From assembly GCA_947466075.1 (NCBI GenBank), contig CANIBP010000052.1, positions 1-44,404 of the forward strand: 44,404 nucleotides of DNA, given 5' to 3'. Of the stretch, positions 16,740 through 25,181 are shown in pieces; the first letter of the stretch is position 1, and every line of letters starts with the position of its first letter. The notes under the pieces were generated by a model. The model saw only the letters and a list, made by a program, of their open reading frames with translations, searched no databases and was not told where the DNA came from. Source of the DNA: Verrucomicrobiaceae bacterium. Lineage in GTDB: Bacteria; Verrucomicrobiota; Verrucomicrobiia; Verrucomicrobiales; Verrucomicrobiaceae. The position numbers and the translations under genes were made by a program.

Positions 16740-17723
16740 TTAGGGTTTGATGTAGAGACTTTGAATGAGCTGCATCCACGGCCCGGAGAGCAGGCCGATG
16801 AGGATGAAGAGACCGATCAGCAGAGATACGACGACCTTGCGCTGGAAGACGCTGGAGTACATGAACAGGAGCTTGATGTCCATCATCGGGCCGAAGACCA
16901 GGAAGGCCAGCTTTGCGGCCATCGAGAAGGCGGTCATCGGCGCGGCAATGAAGGCGTCCGAGGTGCTGCACAGCGACAGCACGATGGCCAATCCCATGAG
17001 GGAAGGAATGGCCAGCCAGTCGTTGCCCGCGACGGTGTTCAGCAGGGACTGGTTGATCTGCGTGTTGAAGGCGGACGTGATGGCGACGCCGATGGCGAAG
17101 TACATCGCCGTGTCGAGGAAGTCGCGCATGGCGCTGCGCATCGCGTGGACCAGCTTGCCGTTGAAGCCGACAGCAGGCGCATGCGTGTGGCCGTCATCGG
17201 CGGCAGCTTCGGCGATCTTGTTCGCGATGCTATGCCGCAGCACCTGGCCCGGCTTGAAGCGCAGCACGATGAGGCCCACGATCACCGCCACGAGGTAGCC
17301 CAGCGACAGTCGCGCAATCGTCATCGTCGCATTTCCTGCCGTGGCGAAGGATAGGCCGGTGAACTCCTTGAACGCCGTCAGCGTGCTGATCGCCACGATG
17401 GGGTTCATGATCGGTGCGGAAAGCATGTAGGTCACCGCGCAGGACAGCGGCAGACCTTTCTGCACGAGCCGCCGGATCACCGGCACCACCGCGCACTCGC
17501 ACACCGGAAAGACCAGCCCGAGGAACCCGGCGATCAGCGTGGCCAGCACCTTGCTTTTAGGCAGCACGCGATCCAGCAGCTTCGCCGGCAGGAAGGCGTC
17601 AATGATGCCCGAAAAGATCGTGCCGATGAGAATGTAGGGCGCGCCTTCGAAGACGATGCTCAGGAAGGCCATGAGGATGTCCCCCATACGGCTGGGTGCG
17701 GGCAGGTCGGCGAGAAAAATCAT
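16740..17723 (-). CDS. Permease of the DUF318/ArsP-like family
   Basis: A 327-residue polytopic membrane protein with about eight helices in two related halves. The first half carries FPVCECAVVPVIRRLVQKG and YMLSAPIMNPIVAISTLTAF; the second carries SLCSTSDAFIAAPM and FLVFGPMMDIKLLFM. The paired Cys motifs and SAPIxNP/GPMxDIK motifs define the DUF318 (YraQ/ArsP/SMU_747c-type) permeases, whose known members export organoarsenicals or are linked to metal homeostasis. It is the first gene of a two-gene operon with the His-rich DUF1980 protein, the same pairing as YcgR-YcgQ. The start at 17723 is kept; the Met at residue 13 is possible. The transported substrate is not known. Confidence 0.87.
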   Translation of the reverse strand: MIFLADLPAPSRMGDILMAFLSIVFEGAPYILIGTIFSGIIDAFLPAKLLDRVLPKSKVLATLIAGFLGLVFPVCECAVVPVIRRLVQKGLPLSCAVTYMLSAPIMNPIVAISTLTAFKEFTGLSFATAGNATMTIARLSLGYLVAVIVGLIVLRFKPGQVLRHSIANKIAEAAADDGHTHAPAVGFNGKLVHAMRSAMRDFLDTAMYFAIGVAITSAFNTQINQSLLNTVAGNDWLAIPSLMGLAIVLSLCSTSDAFIAAPMTAFSMAAKLAFLVFGPMMDIKLLFMYSSVFQRKVVVSLLIGLFILIGLLSGPWMQLIQSLYIKP

Positions 17724-17841
17724 GCGTGGTGGTGGGTCTGTGCTAAACGCTCCGAAAGAGCGGTTTCAAGCGATAAACATCGGCAGCGGCGGCGGAATGT
17801 CGAGCCGAACGAAGTGAACCGTAGGTGGCCGATGGTAAACA

Positions 17842-17858
17842 GGCTGCCGCAGGCAGCC
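17842..17858. repeat. Small perfect hairpin in the gap upstream of the permease gene
   Basis: A GGCTGCC/GGCAGCC stem (7 bp, three-base loop) lies in the 206-base gap 17724-17929 between divergent genes. The surrounding bases (17765-17920) are richer in simple GC-rich words than the gene downstream. I see no promoter or known operator I could defend. Confidence 0.3.
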
Positions 17859-17929
17859 CGGAGGGAAGCGCAGCGCATCAAGGCGAGAATGAGATTGCCT
17901 TTGGGTGGCGGTTTTGATGGAATCACCAA

Positions 17930-18646
17930 ATGAATGAGCCGCCGAGAAAGCGCTGGGGATGCTTGCAGTGGGGGATCGTGCTCGGAGTCGCCCTTTTGTT
18001 CGTTTCGCTGAATATCCCCATATTCAATGTGACTGCAAAAATAGGCGGTCAATCAAAGGCAATAGTGAACTGCAAGATGATCATTCTTTGCTTGAAACAG
18101 TACTCCAAGGATGCTGACTCAGCTTATCCCGATGGGAAGCATCCAGAACTCAAGTCGGCCAATCAGGTGTTTCGGGAGCTTTTCAAAGAGGAAATCATTA
18201 CGGTTGAGCGCATCTTTGGTTGTCCCCTCAGCAAGTTCAATCCTGACAATGACATTGGGCGTTCGCCCAATTACGAGAAAGCTCTGATGCCTGGGGAATG
18301 TCACTGGATGCTGTTGAAGAATCAAACCGAAGTATCTCATCCCAGAACACCCATTGTCATCGAAAACAGTCTCAACGCATCGTGGCCGCCTAAATGGGAT
18401 GTTTCGAAACCATCCGAGTCATGGTGGTCTAGTAATGCCAATCAGAAGAAGGGCAGATCATGGAATGGACGGCGGATCATCATCGGTCGCAACGACGGTT
18501 CGGTGGCTGTGGAGAAACTCCGCGAAGACGGCACCCTGGACTGGCATTCCCCGTCGAATCTCGACGAGCACGGCAAAAGCTGGATCGACTACCTGACACC
18601 CGAGCAGGTCACGAAGCTTGAATACTGGGACATCGAGGAGAAGTAG
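17930..18646 (+). CDS. Pseudopilin-like protein without a prepilin peptidase site
   Basis: A 238-residue protein with one N-terminal membrane helix (about 12-32) and an extracytoplasmic domain. The soluble part shares an ordered set of motifs with the true pseudopilin at 37556-38437: NCKMIILCLKQYSKDADSAYPD, then ERIFGCPLSKFN, ALMPGECHWML, PIVIENSLNASWPPKW and GRRIIIGRNDGSVAVEKL. The FTLIELLVVI prepilin segment is missing: the N-terminus is MNEPPRKRWGCLQWG followed by a plain hydrophobic helix. It is therefore probably membrane-anchored rather than processed and assembled. Codon use is more AT-rich than in its neighbours. Function is unknown; it could cap or regulate the pseudopilin paralogue (inference). 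Confidence 0.7.
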   Translation: MNEPPRKRWGCLQWGIVLGVALLFVSLNIPIFNVTAKIGGQSKAIVNCKMIILCLKQYSKDADSAYPDGKHPELKSANQVFRELFKEEIITVERIFGCPLSKFNPDNDIGRSPNYEKALMPGECHWMLLKNQTEVSHPRTPIVIENSLNASWPPKWDVSKPSESWWSSNANQKKGRSWNGRRIIIGRNDGSVAVEKLREDGTLDWHSPSNLDEHGKSWIDYLTPEQVTKLEYWDIEEK

Positions 18647-18673
18647 CTCCTTCTATATAGTATCAAGCCGCCG

Positions 18674-19207
18674 CTATGGCGACCGTGAGATCTCCTTGCC
18701 AGTGCCGTCGAGGATTTTCACGGATACACCTTCGCCCATCTGATCGCGGACCTTCTGCACGAGCGTCTTGGCCTTTTTGGGCGTGATGCGGCTCTTCTTT
18801 TTGGCGGTGGTGACGAGAACCATGGCTTTGGGGTCGATCATGGTTTGCACCTGGAGATCAGGTTTGGCTTGGCGTGCGATTTCAGCCGCTGCCTGCCAGC
18901 GCTCGGCTGCTTGTCGGTCCTGCTCCAGCTTTCCCATCAGGCTCTTCTCCGTGGCCAGTTGTTTCGCTGTCGCCAACCGGTCCTTTTCCAACTTCTCCAT
19001 CGCCACTTTTTCAGCGGTGAGTCTGTCCTTCACCATTTTCTCCGCGTTCTCCGCCGCCAGTCGCTCCTGCTCCAACTTCGCACTGGCCAACTGCTCGATC
19101 TCCGTCTTTTCCGAGGTCTGCTCCTGATTCATCTGCTGCGTCGCGGTGCCGACGAGAAAGATAAAACCCGCGATGATGATGATCAGGCCGAGGCGGTTGA
19201 AACTCAT
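18674..19207 (-). CDS. Single-pass membrane coiled-coil protein, unknown function
   Basis: I do not recognise a family. The 177 residues consist of an N-terminal membrane helix (LGLIIIIAGFIFLVGTA, about 6-22), a long charged Lys/Glu/Ala/Leu coiled coil (about 30-115, with recurring EKLEQDRLA-like heptads) and a basic C-terminal part with RITPKKAKTLVQKVRDQMG. The coiled coil would lie in the periplasm if the short N-terminus is inside. Convergent with the upstream pseudopilin-like gene (27-base gap). Codon pattern and composition look genuine, but the function is open. Confidence 0.6.
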   Translation of the reverse strand: MSFNRLGLIIIIAGFIFLVGTATQQMNQEQTSEKTEIEQLASAKLEQERLAAENAEKMVKDRLTAEKVAMEKLEKDRLATAKQLATEKSLMGKLEQDRQAAERWQAAAEIARQAKPDLQVQTMIDPKAMVLVTTAKKKSRITPKKAKTLVQKVRDQMGEGVSVKILDGTGKEISRSP

Positions 19208-19360
19208 GGGACGATCCTAGCAGCCGCATTGGCACAATCAAGAAGGGCGGATGATGGGGCCGTCTGAGGCCGCGCAAGTCGCTCCAATCTCGACGCATTG
19301 TGCCTGAGTTGCGCATCCGTGGGCGTGCGTTGCGATGGCCTATGAGAAGGCGGTGATGCT

Positions 19361-19378
19361 GCGTTAATGGGGTAACGC
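19361..19378. promoter_or_regulatory. Short inverted repeat upstream of the YHS-like gene
   Basis: GCGTTA (19361-19366) and TAACGC (19373-19378) are perfect inverted copies six bases apart, ending 26 bases before the start of the small metal-binding-type protein. It could be an operator or a leader hairpin. This is position-based inference only. The rest of the gap 19208-19404 shows no gene. Confidence 0.25.
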
Positions 19379-19404
19379 GCATCCACTCCAACCTGATTGC
19401 ACCC

Positions 19405-19632
19405 ATGAAAACGATTCTTGCCCCACTCCTCCTCTCTCTGGCCATGACCGCCACCGTGTTCGCTGGCTGGCCGATCAATGATGAATGCCCAGTGGACCAT
19501 AAGGCCTCACGTCCCATCTACCGCGTGAAAACCAATGACGGCATGGTGTCTTTCTGCTGCACGGACTGCATGGAGAAATTCTCCAAGTCGCCCGGTTCCT
19601 ACCCGGTGAAAAAGAAGGAAGGCGCGAAGTAA
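19405..19632 (+). CDS. Small secreted YHS/TRASH-like metal-binding protein
   Basis: A 75-residue protein with a signal peptide (MKTILAPLLLSLAMTATVFA) and a mature part of about 55 residues. The mature part has the YHS/TRASH layout: NDECPVDHKASR, then YRVKTNDGMVSFCCTDCMEKF, a spacer and a SPGSYPV end. The cysteines at CPV and the CCxxC cluster are placed as in YHS-domain proteins that bind Cu, Zn or Ni in the periplasm. A Lys-rich tail follows. The gene stands alone: the coiled-coil gene is divergent and the DUF1592 gene convergent. A role as a periplasmic metal chaperone or sensor is inferred from the fold type only. Confidence 0.7.
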   Translation: MKTILAPLLLSLAMTATVFAGWPINDECPVDHKASRPIYRVKTNDGMVSFCCTDCMEKFSKSPGSYPVKKKEGAK

Positions 19633-19686
19633 CTTCGATCTCCGATTCGAGAGGCTGGTGCTGCAAGCCATCGCTGGCCTCGAACA

Positions 19687-22407
19687 TCACTCCGCGCCGC
19701 TGGGTGTGGCGCGCATCTTTTGAAACGGCACGCTTTCGCAGACGGCGAGGATGATGTCTTGAAAGCGATTGTCAGCGGCTTTTGCCCGGCGCTGGATTTC
19801 CTGCACGGCGGGTTTGTCTGAGTATTCAAGGCCGCGGCCCAGCGCATAGGTCAGGAGGTTTTCGGCGAGGTTTTTCACAAACTGGTCACTCATGTCATGG
19901 ACGAGCACGGTGCGCAGATCAGCGAAGTTCGCAAAGGTCTGACCGCGCACGAGAGCGCCGGAGGCGTCGATGGGCTGCTTCTTCTCCTGATCACGCCAAC
20001 GGCCAATGGCATCGTAGTTTTCAAAAGCGAAACCCATGGGGTCGAGATAGGCGTGGCAGCCCGCACAGGAAGGATTGCTGCGATGCTCGGCGAACTGCTG
20101 GCGCAGGGTGAGTTTGGATGACTTGGCTTTTTGCTCATCCAACGGTGGGACTCCGGCAGGTGCGGGTGGTGGTGGAGTGCCGAGGATGTTTTCCAGCAGA
20201 TACTTGCCGCGTTTCACCGGAGAAGTGCGCGTGGGACTGGAGGTGAGGGCGAGAATGCCACCCTGAGTGAGAATGCCACCGCGTGGGGTGCCTTGCAGCG
20301 AGACCTTTTGATACTTGTCACCCTTCACGCCATTGATGCCATAGAAGCGGGCAAGTTTTTCATTGAGGAATGTGTAGTCGGCGTTGAGGAACTCGATGAC
20401 GTTCCGGTTCTCGTAGAGGATGTGACTGAAGAACATCTGCGACTCCTTTTTCATCACAGAGCCGATCCCGCCTTTCCAATCCGGGAAGACACGATCATTG
20501 GGAGAGATGAGGTCGATGTCGCGCAGTTGCAGCCACTGACCGGCAAAGTCGTCGGTGAGACTGGAGGCCCGCCAGTCGCCGATCATGCGCTTCACTTCAG
20601 CGGCGAAGTTTTTGCGCAGTTCGCCTTTGGCTGCGAGTTGCAGCAGTCGCTCATCCGGCGGTGCTGACCAGAGGAAATAGGACAGGCGTGAGGCGAGGCT
20701 GTATTCGTCGATGAAGGCCGTGCCGTTGGTAATCTCGCCTACCGGTTGCGGCGCACCGCGAAAGAGAAACGCCTGCGACATCAGCATACCGCGTAGCACA
20801 TAGCCGAGTGCATCAAGCGGCGGCAGACCTTCCTTGACGCCGAGATCGGCAATGCCGCGCCACTTGGTCTTCTCATCACTATGCAGCGGGCGGCGGAACA
20901 GGCGTGTGCCGAGTTTTTCGACCAAGGCGGGAATGCTGGCGGAGTCGATTCCTCCGGGTTGATCCACCGGGCCTTCAATCGTGAGAGCATGCAGCCAAAA
21001 GTTGCGGTCCTGCTGATTTTTCTCGTCGTAAAAGTCATTCAGGAACCACACCTTGATCTCGTGTTTTCCTGCGGGCAATTCGGCCTCCGTTTTAAACCAC
21101 TGGGGAGCTTGGTCCTTCGCTGTGATGGAGAATGAACCCGTTTTTTTACCAGCAACGTCCACATCAAACTTGGCTGGTTCATTGCCTGCCTGCTGAGCGC
21201 CCGCTTTGATGGTAAGGCGGTATTTGCCGGGCTTTTCGATCTCAACGAGGTGCTTCACGTAGCCATCACTGGCCAGGAAGATCGTGCCGGTGTCACGGCT
21301 AGCGGCCACGCCTGGACCGCTTTCGAAATCTTCACCACTGAGCTTAACTGCAGGCAGGCCCGCCGGCTTGCCATCCAGCAGCCATTGCACCAGTCGCGTG
21401 CCACGTGGCGGCAGCAGAGCGTAGGGGCCTTCGACGTCGATCTTATCGAGGGCAAGGTTGCGATCACGTTTGTCGGGATCAGGGTTTTGTGGATCGCTGA
21501 AATCATTCACGAAACGTACCACGATCTTGTGGTCGCCGCCTTTGAGCGTGACTTCCTGGCTGATCGTCTGCCACGGGCCTTTCTCACCACGATAGCGGGC
21601 GGTCACGTCAAAGGTGCCGAGTTCCTTGTCATCCACACGCAGGGCCATTTGGGCTGCATCTGGGCCTGCTTGAGTGGCAGACACGCGAAACTTCAAGACA
21701 TAGGTGCCACTGGCAGGCGCGGTGAACTTGGTGGCGGCATCGGCATTGCTGTGAAACCAGCGAATGCCTTCCCATTCCTTGGTATCGCCTTTCTGGTTCC
21801 AGAACTTTTTCGCGCCTAGTTCGAGATCCAACCGTTCAACGTCGGAAGTATCCAGCGCCTTGTCGGCCACAGCCTTCGCCGCACGGATGTATTTTTCCAT
21901 CAGCAGTGGGGAGACGGTGAGTACATCACCGATGTTGTCATAGCCATAGCCAGTGTCGTCAGGCGGGAATTCATTGGCTGGACGCATGTCCACCATGAGC
22001 AAATCACGAATGGTGTTGTTGTATTCGGTGCGGTTCAGGCGGCGATAGGTGACGTGGCCGGGGTCGATCTTCTGCGGATCAAACCAGAACACAGTGTCAT
22101 CAATCCACGCCACAATCTCATCACGCTCCGGCAGTGATGGCTTTTCTTTCTTCTTCTCCGGCGGCATCACATGCGTGACGAGTTGCTGGCGTGCGTGATC
22201 CCACAGAACTTTGTCAGCGATCAGCTTGGAATACTCGGGGTATTCATCGAGTGCGAAGTCGCCTTTATCTGAGCCGTCGCCATGACAGTCATAGCAAAAT
22301 TTTTGCAGCAGCGGCAGGACGCGCTTCTGGTACGCTTCCTGTCCACGCTCAGCGGCAGTTAGCAGGGGAGAGATCGCGATGAACGCGAAGATGGTGCATC
22401 GAAGCAT
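19687..22407 (-). CDS. DUF1592/DUF1588-family protein with planctomycete-type cytochrome c domain
   Basis: A 906-residue secreted multidomain protein typical of Planctomycetes and Verrucomicrobia. The start at 22407 gives a signal peptide (MLRCTIFAFIAISPLLTAA). Order: PSCyt1-like cytochrome with haem motif CYDCH (38-42); DUF1587 (RRLNRTEYNNTIRDLL); two beta-sandwich carbohydrate-binding-like modules (FTAPASGTYVLKFRVSA and a second beginning near KHLVEIEKPGKYRLTIKAG); DUF1595; DUF1592 (SLASRLSYFLWSAPPDERLL); DUF1588 (RGGILTQGGILALTSSPTRT); and DUF1585 at the C-terminus. A second CxxCH (CAGCH, 781-785) lies near the end. Such proteins usually neighbour a DUF1552 gene, absent here. The family is thought to take part in polysaccharide oxidation or catabolism with electron transfer, but no reaction is established. 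Confidence 0.88.
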   Translation of the reverse strand: MLRCTIFAFIAISPLLTAAERGQEAYQKRVLPLLQKFCYDCHGDGSDKGDFALDEYPEYSKLIADKVLWDHARQQLVTHVMPPEKKKEKPSLPERDEIVAWIDDTVFWFDPQKIDPGHVTYRRLNRTEYNNTIRDLLMVDMRPANEFPPDDTGYGYDNIGDVLTVSPLLMEKYIRAAKAVADKALDTSDVERLDLELGAKKFWNQKGDTKEWEGIRWFHSNADAATKFTAPASGTYVLKFRVSATQAGPDAAQMALRVDDKELGTFDVTARYRGEKGPWQTISQEVTLKGGDHKIVVRFVNDFSDPQNPDPDKRDRNLALDKIDVEGPYALLPPRGTRLVQWLLDGKPAGLPAVKLSGEDFESGPGVAASRDTGTIFLASDGYVKHLVEIEKPGKYRLTIKAGAQQAGNEPAKFDVDVAGKKTGSFSITAKDQAPQWFKTEAELPAGKHEIKVWFLNDFYDEKNQQDRNFWLHALTIEGPVDQPGGIDSASIPALVEKLGTRLFRRPLHSDEKTKWRGIADLGVKEGLPPLDALGYVLRGMLMSQAFLFRGAPQPVGEITNGTAFIDEYSLASRLSYFLWSAPPDERLLQLAAKGELRKNFAAEVKRMIGDWRASSLTDDFAGQWLQLRDIDLISPNDRVFPDWKGGIGSVMKKESQMFFSHILYENRNVIEFLNADYTFLNEKLARFYGINGVKGDKYQKVSLQGTPRGGILTQGGILALTSSPTRTSPVKRGKYLLENILGTPPPPAPAGVPPLDEQKAKSSKLTLRQQFAEHRSNPSCAGCHAYLDPMGFAFENYDAIGRWRDQEKKQPIDASGALVRGQTFANFADLRTVLVHDMSDQFVKNLAENLLTYALGRGLEYSDKPAVQEIQRRAKAADNRFQDIILAVCESVPFQKMRATPSGAE

Positions 22408-22545
22408 GGATAGAGATTTTCGGGGGTAGATACGATACGTTTGGAAAGTGGCGTGGATTTCGTCGAATCCAATTCGGATTGCGATAGAATTGCGGTTGCA
22501 CTCAAGCACGGCTGAAGGAAGAAAAGGCTCCTAACCTCCCAATCC

Positions 22546-22950
22546 ATGTCCAAATCCGCTCTCGATGCCGGCAAAGCTTTTCTCCAAGACAACGCCAAGA
22601 AAACTGGCGTCACCACGACAGCCAGTGGCCTGCAGTATGAAATCCTGCGCGAAGGCACCGGTGCGAGTCCGAAACTGAAGGACACCGTCGTCGTGAACTA
22701 TCGTGGCACCGTGCTCAATGGCGTCGAATTCGACAGTTCCTACCTCGCTGGTCGCGAACCGGCGGAATTTCCACTCAAACGTGTCATTAAAGGCTGGCAG
22801 GAAGGCGTGCAACTGATGAAGGAAGGCGCAAAATTCCGCTTCTTCATCCCGTCAGAGCTGGCTTACGGCAAACGCGGTTCTGGAATCGATATCGGCGCGA
22901 ATGAGGCGCTGATCTTTGAAGTGGAGTTGCTGAAAGTCTGGGATGACTAG
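22546..22950 (+). CDS. FKBP-type peptidyl-prolyl cis-trans isomerase
   Basis: A 134-residue cytoplasmic FKBP (no signal peptide), with a short helical N-terminus (SALDAGKAFLQDNAKKTGV) and one FKBP domain. Family stretches are TTASGLQYEILREGTG, DTVVVNYRGTVLNGVEFDSS, FPLKRVIKGWQEGVQLMKEG and SELAYGKRGSG with an ending LIFEVELLKV. The N-terminal element followed by VTTTASGLQYE is the Mip/FklB-like layout, shorter than dimeric Mip. It catalyses Xaa-Pro isomerisation in protein folding. It is divergent from the DUF1592 gene and the first gene of a three-gene run with the SDR and dimethylformamidase-like genes. Confidence 0.93.
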   Translation: MSKSALDAGKAFLQDNAKKTGVTTTASGLQYEILREGTGASPKLKDTVVVNYRGTVLNGVEFDSSYLAGREPAEFPLKRVIKGWQEGVQLMKEGAKFRFFIPSELAYGKRGSGIDIGANEALIFEVELLKVWDD

Positions 22951-22969
22951 ACGCGATTCCTTTACGCAC

Positions 22970-23722
22970 ATGAATCAAATCGACCTCAAAGACAGAGTTG
23001 CCATCATCACGGGTGGCGCACGCGGAATCGGCTACGCCATCGCAGAACGCCTGCTGCAATCTGGCGCTCACGTGTGCCTATGGGACATGGATGCCGCGGC
23101 CCTCGCTACTGCGAAGGCCGAACTCTCGGCGCTTGGCAAAGTGCACACCGCCACGGTCGATGTCACGAACTTGGCATCGGTTGAAGCCGGAGCAGCATCT
23201 ACGATCGGCGCTTTCGGTAAGATCGACATCCTCGTGAACAATGCGGGCATCGCTGGCACAAACGCGAAAACTTGGGAAACGGACCCGGTCGAATGGCAGC
23301 GTGTGATCGCGATCAACTTAAATGGTCCCTTCCACTGCTGCCACGCCGTGGTGCCGCACATGCTCAAGAACGGCTATGGCCGAATCGTCAACATCGCCTC
23401 CATCGCTGGCAAAGAAGGGAATCCCAACGCGGCACACTACAGCGCCTCAAAGGCAGGTGTCGTTGCGTTAACGAAGTCGTTGGGCAAGGAACTCGCTACC
23501 AGCAACATCATCGTCAATGCGGTGACACCTGCGGTGATCGAAACCGACATCTTGAAGCAACTCACGCAGCAGCACATCGATTACATGCTCTCGAAGATCC
23601 CCATGAACCGCTTTGGCAAGAAAGAGGAGGCCGCTGCACTTGTTGCGTGGCTCAGTTCGGAGGATTGCTCGTTCACCACCGGTGCTGTGTTTGATTTGTC
23701 CGGCGGCAGAGCGACCTATTGA
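22970..23722 (+). CDS. Short-chain dehydrogenase/reductase (SDR, classical type)
   Basis: A 250-residue NAD(P)-dependent SDR. Cofactor motif TGGARGIGYAIAE, then VDVTN, NNAGIAG, and the active site with Ser in VNIASIAGKEG and YSASK (Tyr and Lys). The late NAVTPAVIETDIL takes the place of the usual PGxxxT. The basic substitution expected for NADP preference is absent (CLWDMD, Asp at the end of strand 2), so NAD is the likely cofactor. The start at 22970 leaves the usual seven residues before the first strand; an ATG at 22943 overlapping the FKBP stop is possible. It could be a sugar- or acyl-alcohol dehydrogenase; the substrate is not evident. The next gene follows 32 bases later. Confidence 0.9.
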   Translation: MNQIDLKDRVAIITGGARGIGYAIAERLLQSGAHVCLWDMDAAALATAKAELSALGKVHTATVDVTNLASVEAGAASTIGAFGKIDILVNNAGIAGTNAKTWETDPVEWQRVIAINLNGPFHCCHAVVPHMLKNGYGRIVNIASIAGKEGNPNAAHYSASKAGVVALTKSLGKELATSNIIVNAVTPAVIETDILKQLTQQHIDYMLSKIPMNRFGKKEEAAALVAWLSSEDCSFTTGAVFDLSGGRATY

Positions 23723-23754
23723 TCTTTTTGCCCTTCAATCCGCGTAATCAAGCT

Positions 23755-25176
23755 ATGTCCTTGATCACCGAAGAAAATGCGAAGCCCGGAGCGCTCGACT
23801 GGCAGCTTACTCGCATGCGCCTCGACAAGAACGAGGGTATCCGCACCTCGTTCATCGAAGGCTACTGCTCACGGCAATCCGTCCGGGCAGGGGAAGCGCT
23901 CGACATCTTCGTTAGCACCAAGCCAGCAGCCCGCTTTAAGATCGAAATCTTCCGCACGGGCTATTACGGTGGTCGTGGTGCGCGGTTGATGACGGAACTC
24001 GGTCCCTTTGACGGCAAAGAACAGCCCGTGCCTGCGATCGGCGAGAAGCGATTGCGCGAATGCCGCTGGGAGAAGGCCACTACGCTCACGATTCCAGCAG
24101 ACTGGGTCAGTGGTGTGTATCTCGGCAGACTCACGACCTTGCCAGCATCGAAGGACGAACCGTATTGGCAAAGCTACATCGTCTTCATCGTCACCGATGA
24201 CCGCAAGGCCGACATCCTCCTGCAATGCAGCGACAATACCTGGCAGGCCTACAACCGCTGGCCGGACACGTTCTCGCTCTACGATGACGGTATCAGCCCC
24301 GGCATGGTGAGTCCGCCGGGCATCGACATCAGTTTCGACCGGCCTTACGGGAAATATCGCCAGATCTACGAGAACCCGCAGTCGGTTGGCAGTGGCGAAT
24401 GGCTGTGCTTCGAGTTTCCGCTGGCCTACTGGCTGGAGCAGCACGGCTACGACGTGAGCTATTGCTCGAACAGTGACATGATCACGCCGGATCGGGGTTT
24501 GAAGTGCAAAGCGTGGATCAGTGTCGGTCACGATGAGTACTGGGATGTGCGGCAGTATCACAGCGCCATGGCGATGCGCGACGCAGGTGTGAGTCTGCTG
24601 TTTCTCTCTGGCAATTCCGTCTGCTGGGTCAGTCCGTTTCGCGAATCATCGAGTGGAGTGCCCAATCGCATTCTCACACGCGATGCGCCCTATGCGGGGC
24701 TCTCACGTCAGACAAAGTTTGATGACTTGAAACGCTTCGTGGGTCACACCACCGGACCTGACGAAGGTTTGCTCATGGGTGCGATCAATGTCATCCCCGT
24801 GAACGGTGGTGGCGATTGGGTATGTACCAAGCCAGAGCACTGGATGTTTGAAGGCACCGGCATGAAGCAGGGTGAAGCAGTGCCCGGCTTGATCGGTTGG
24901 GAGTATCACGGTGATCCAGCGAAGATCGACGGCCTTGAAGTCGTCGCCAATGGCACGGCCTGGCAGGGTGGTGTGAATCCACAGCAATGGACTGCGACCA
25001 TCTATCCCGGACCGAAGAACAACTTCGTCTTCAATGCCGCCACCATCTGGTGGGCCCAGGGTATGAGCAAACCGCCCGGTCACATGCCCGTGTGGAGCCA
25101 TTACTCACGTCCACATGGTCCCGATGGCCGCGTGCAACGCATCACGGCGAACTTGCTGAAGCGGGCACTTGGGTGA
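23755..25176 (+). CDS. N,N-dimethylformamidase large-subunit-like protein
   Basis: A 473-residue protein. The C-terminal region resembles the large (beta) subunit of N,N-dimethylformamidase, with LLQCSDNTWQAYNRWPDT, VSPPGIDISFDRPYG, WISVGHDEYWDVRQYHSAM, LLFLSGNSVCWV and later GWEYHGDP and PVWSHYSRPHGPDGRV. The N-terminal part (RFKIEIFRTGYYGGRGARL) is a beta-sandwich domain common to this group. No signal peptide is seen. Characterised relatives hydrolyse dimethylformamide with a mononuclear iron in an alpha2beta2 complex; the small subunit gene is not present here. Most homologues are encoded outside that pathway, so the substrate should be treated as unknown. It ends a probable operon with FKBP and SDR. 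Confidence 0.8.
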   Translation: MSLITEENAKPGALDWQLTRMRLDKNEGIRTSFIEGYCSRQSVRAGEALDIFVSTKPAARFKIEIFRTGYYGGRGARLMTELGPFDGKEQPVPAIGEKRLRECRWEKATTLTIPADWVSGVYLGRLTTLPASKDEPYWQSYIVFIVTDDRKADILLQCSDNTWQAYNRWPDTFSLYDDGISPGMVSPPGIDISFDRPYGKYRQIYENPQSVGSGEWLCFEFPLAYWLEQHGYDVSYCSNSDMITPDRGLKCKAWISVGHDEYWDVRQYHSAMAMRDAGVSLLFLSGNSVCWVSPFRESSSGVPNRILTRDAPYAGLSRQTKFDDLKRFVGHTTGPDEGLLMGAINVIPVNGGGDWVCTKPEHWMFEGTGMKQGEAVPGLIGWEYHGDPAKIDGLEVVANGTAWQGGVNPQQWTATIYPGPKNNFVFNAATIWWAQGMSKPPGHMPVWSHYSRPHGPDGRVQRITANLLKRALG

Positions 25177-25181
25177 GTCGC

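Noticed and set aside
17724..17929. A possible riboswitch or metal operator upstream of the permease operon
   Set aside because: Only one small hairpin (17842-17858) and GC-rich words are seen; no known riboswitch or regulator motif is recognisable.
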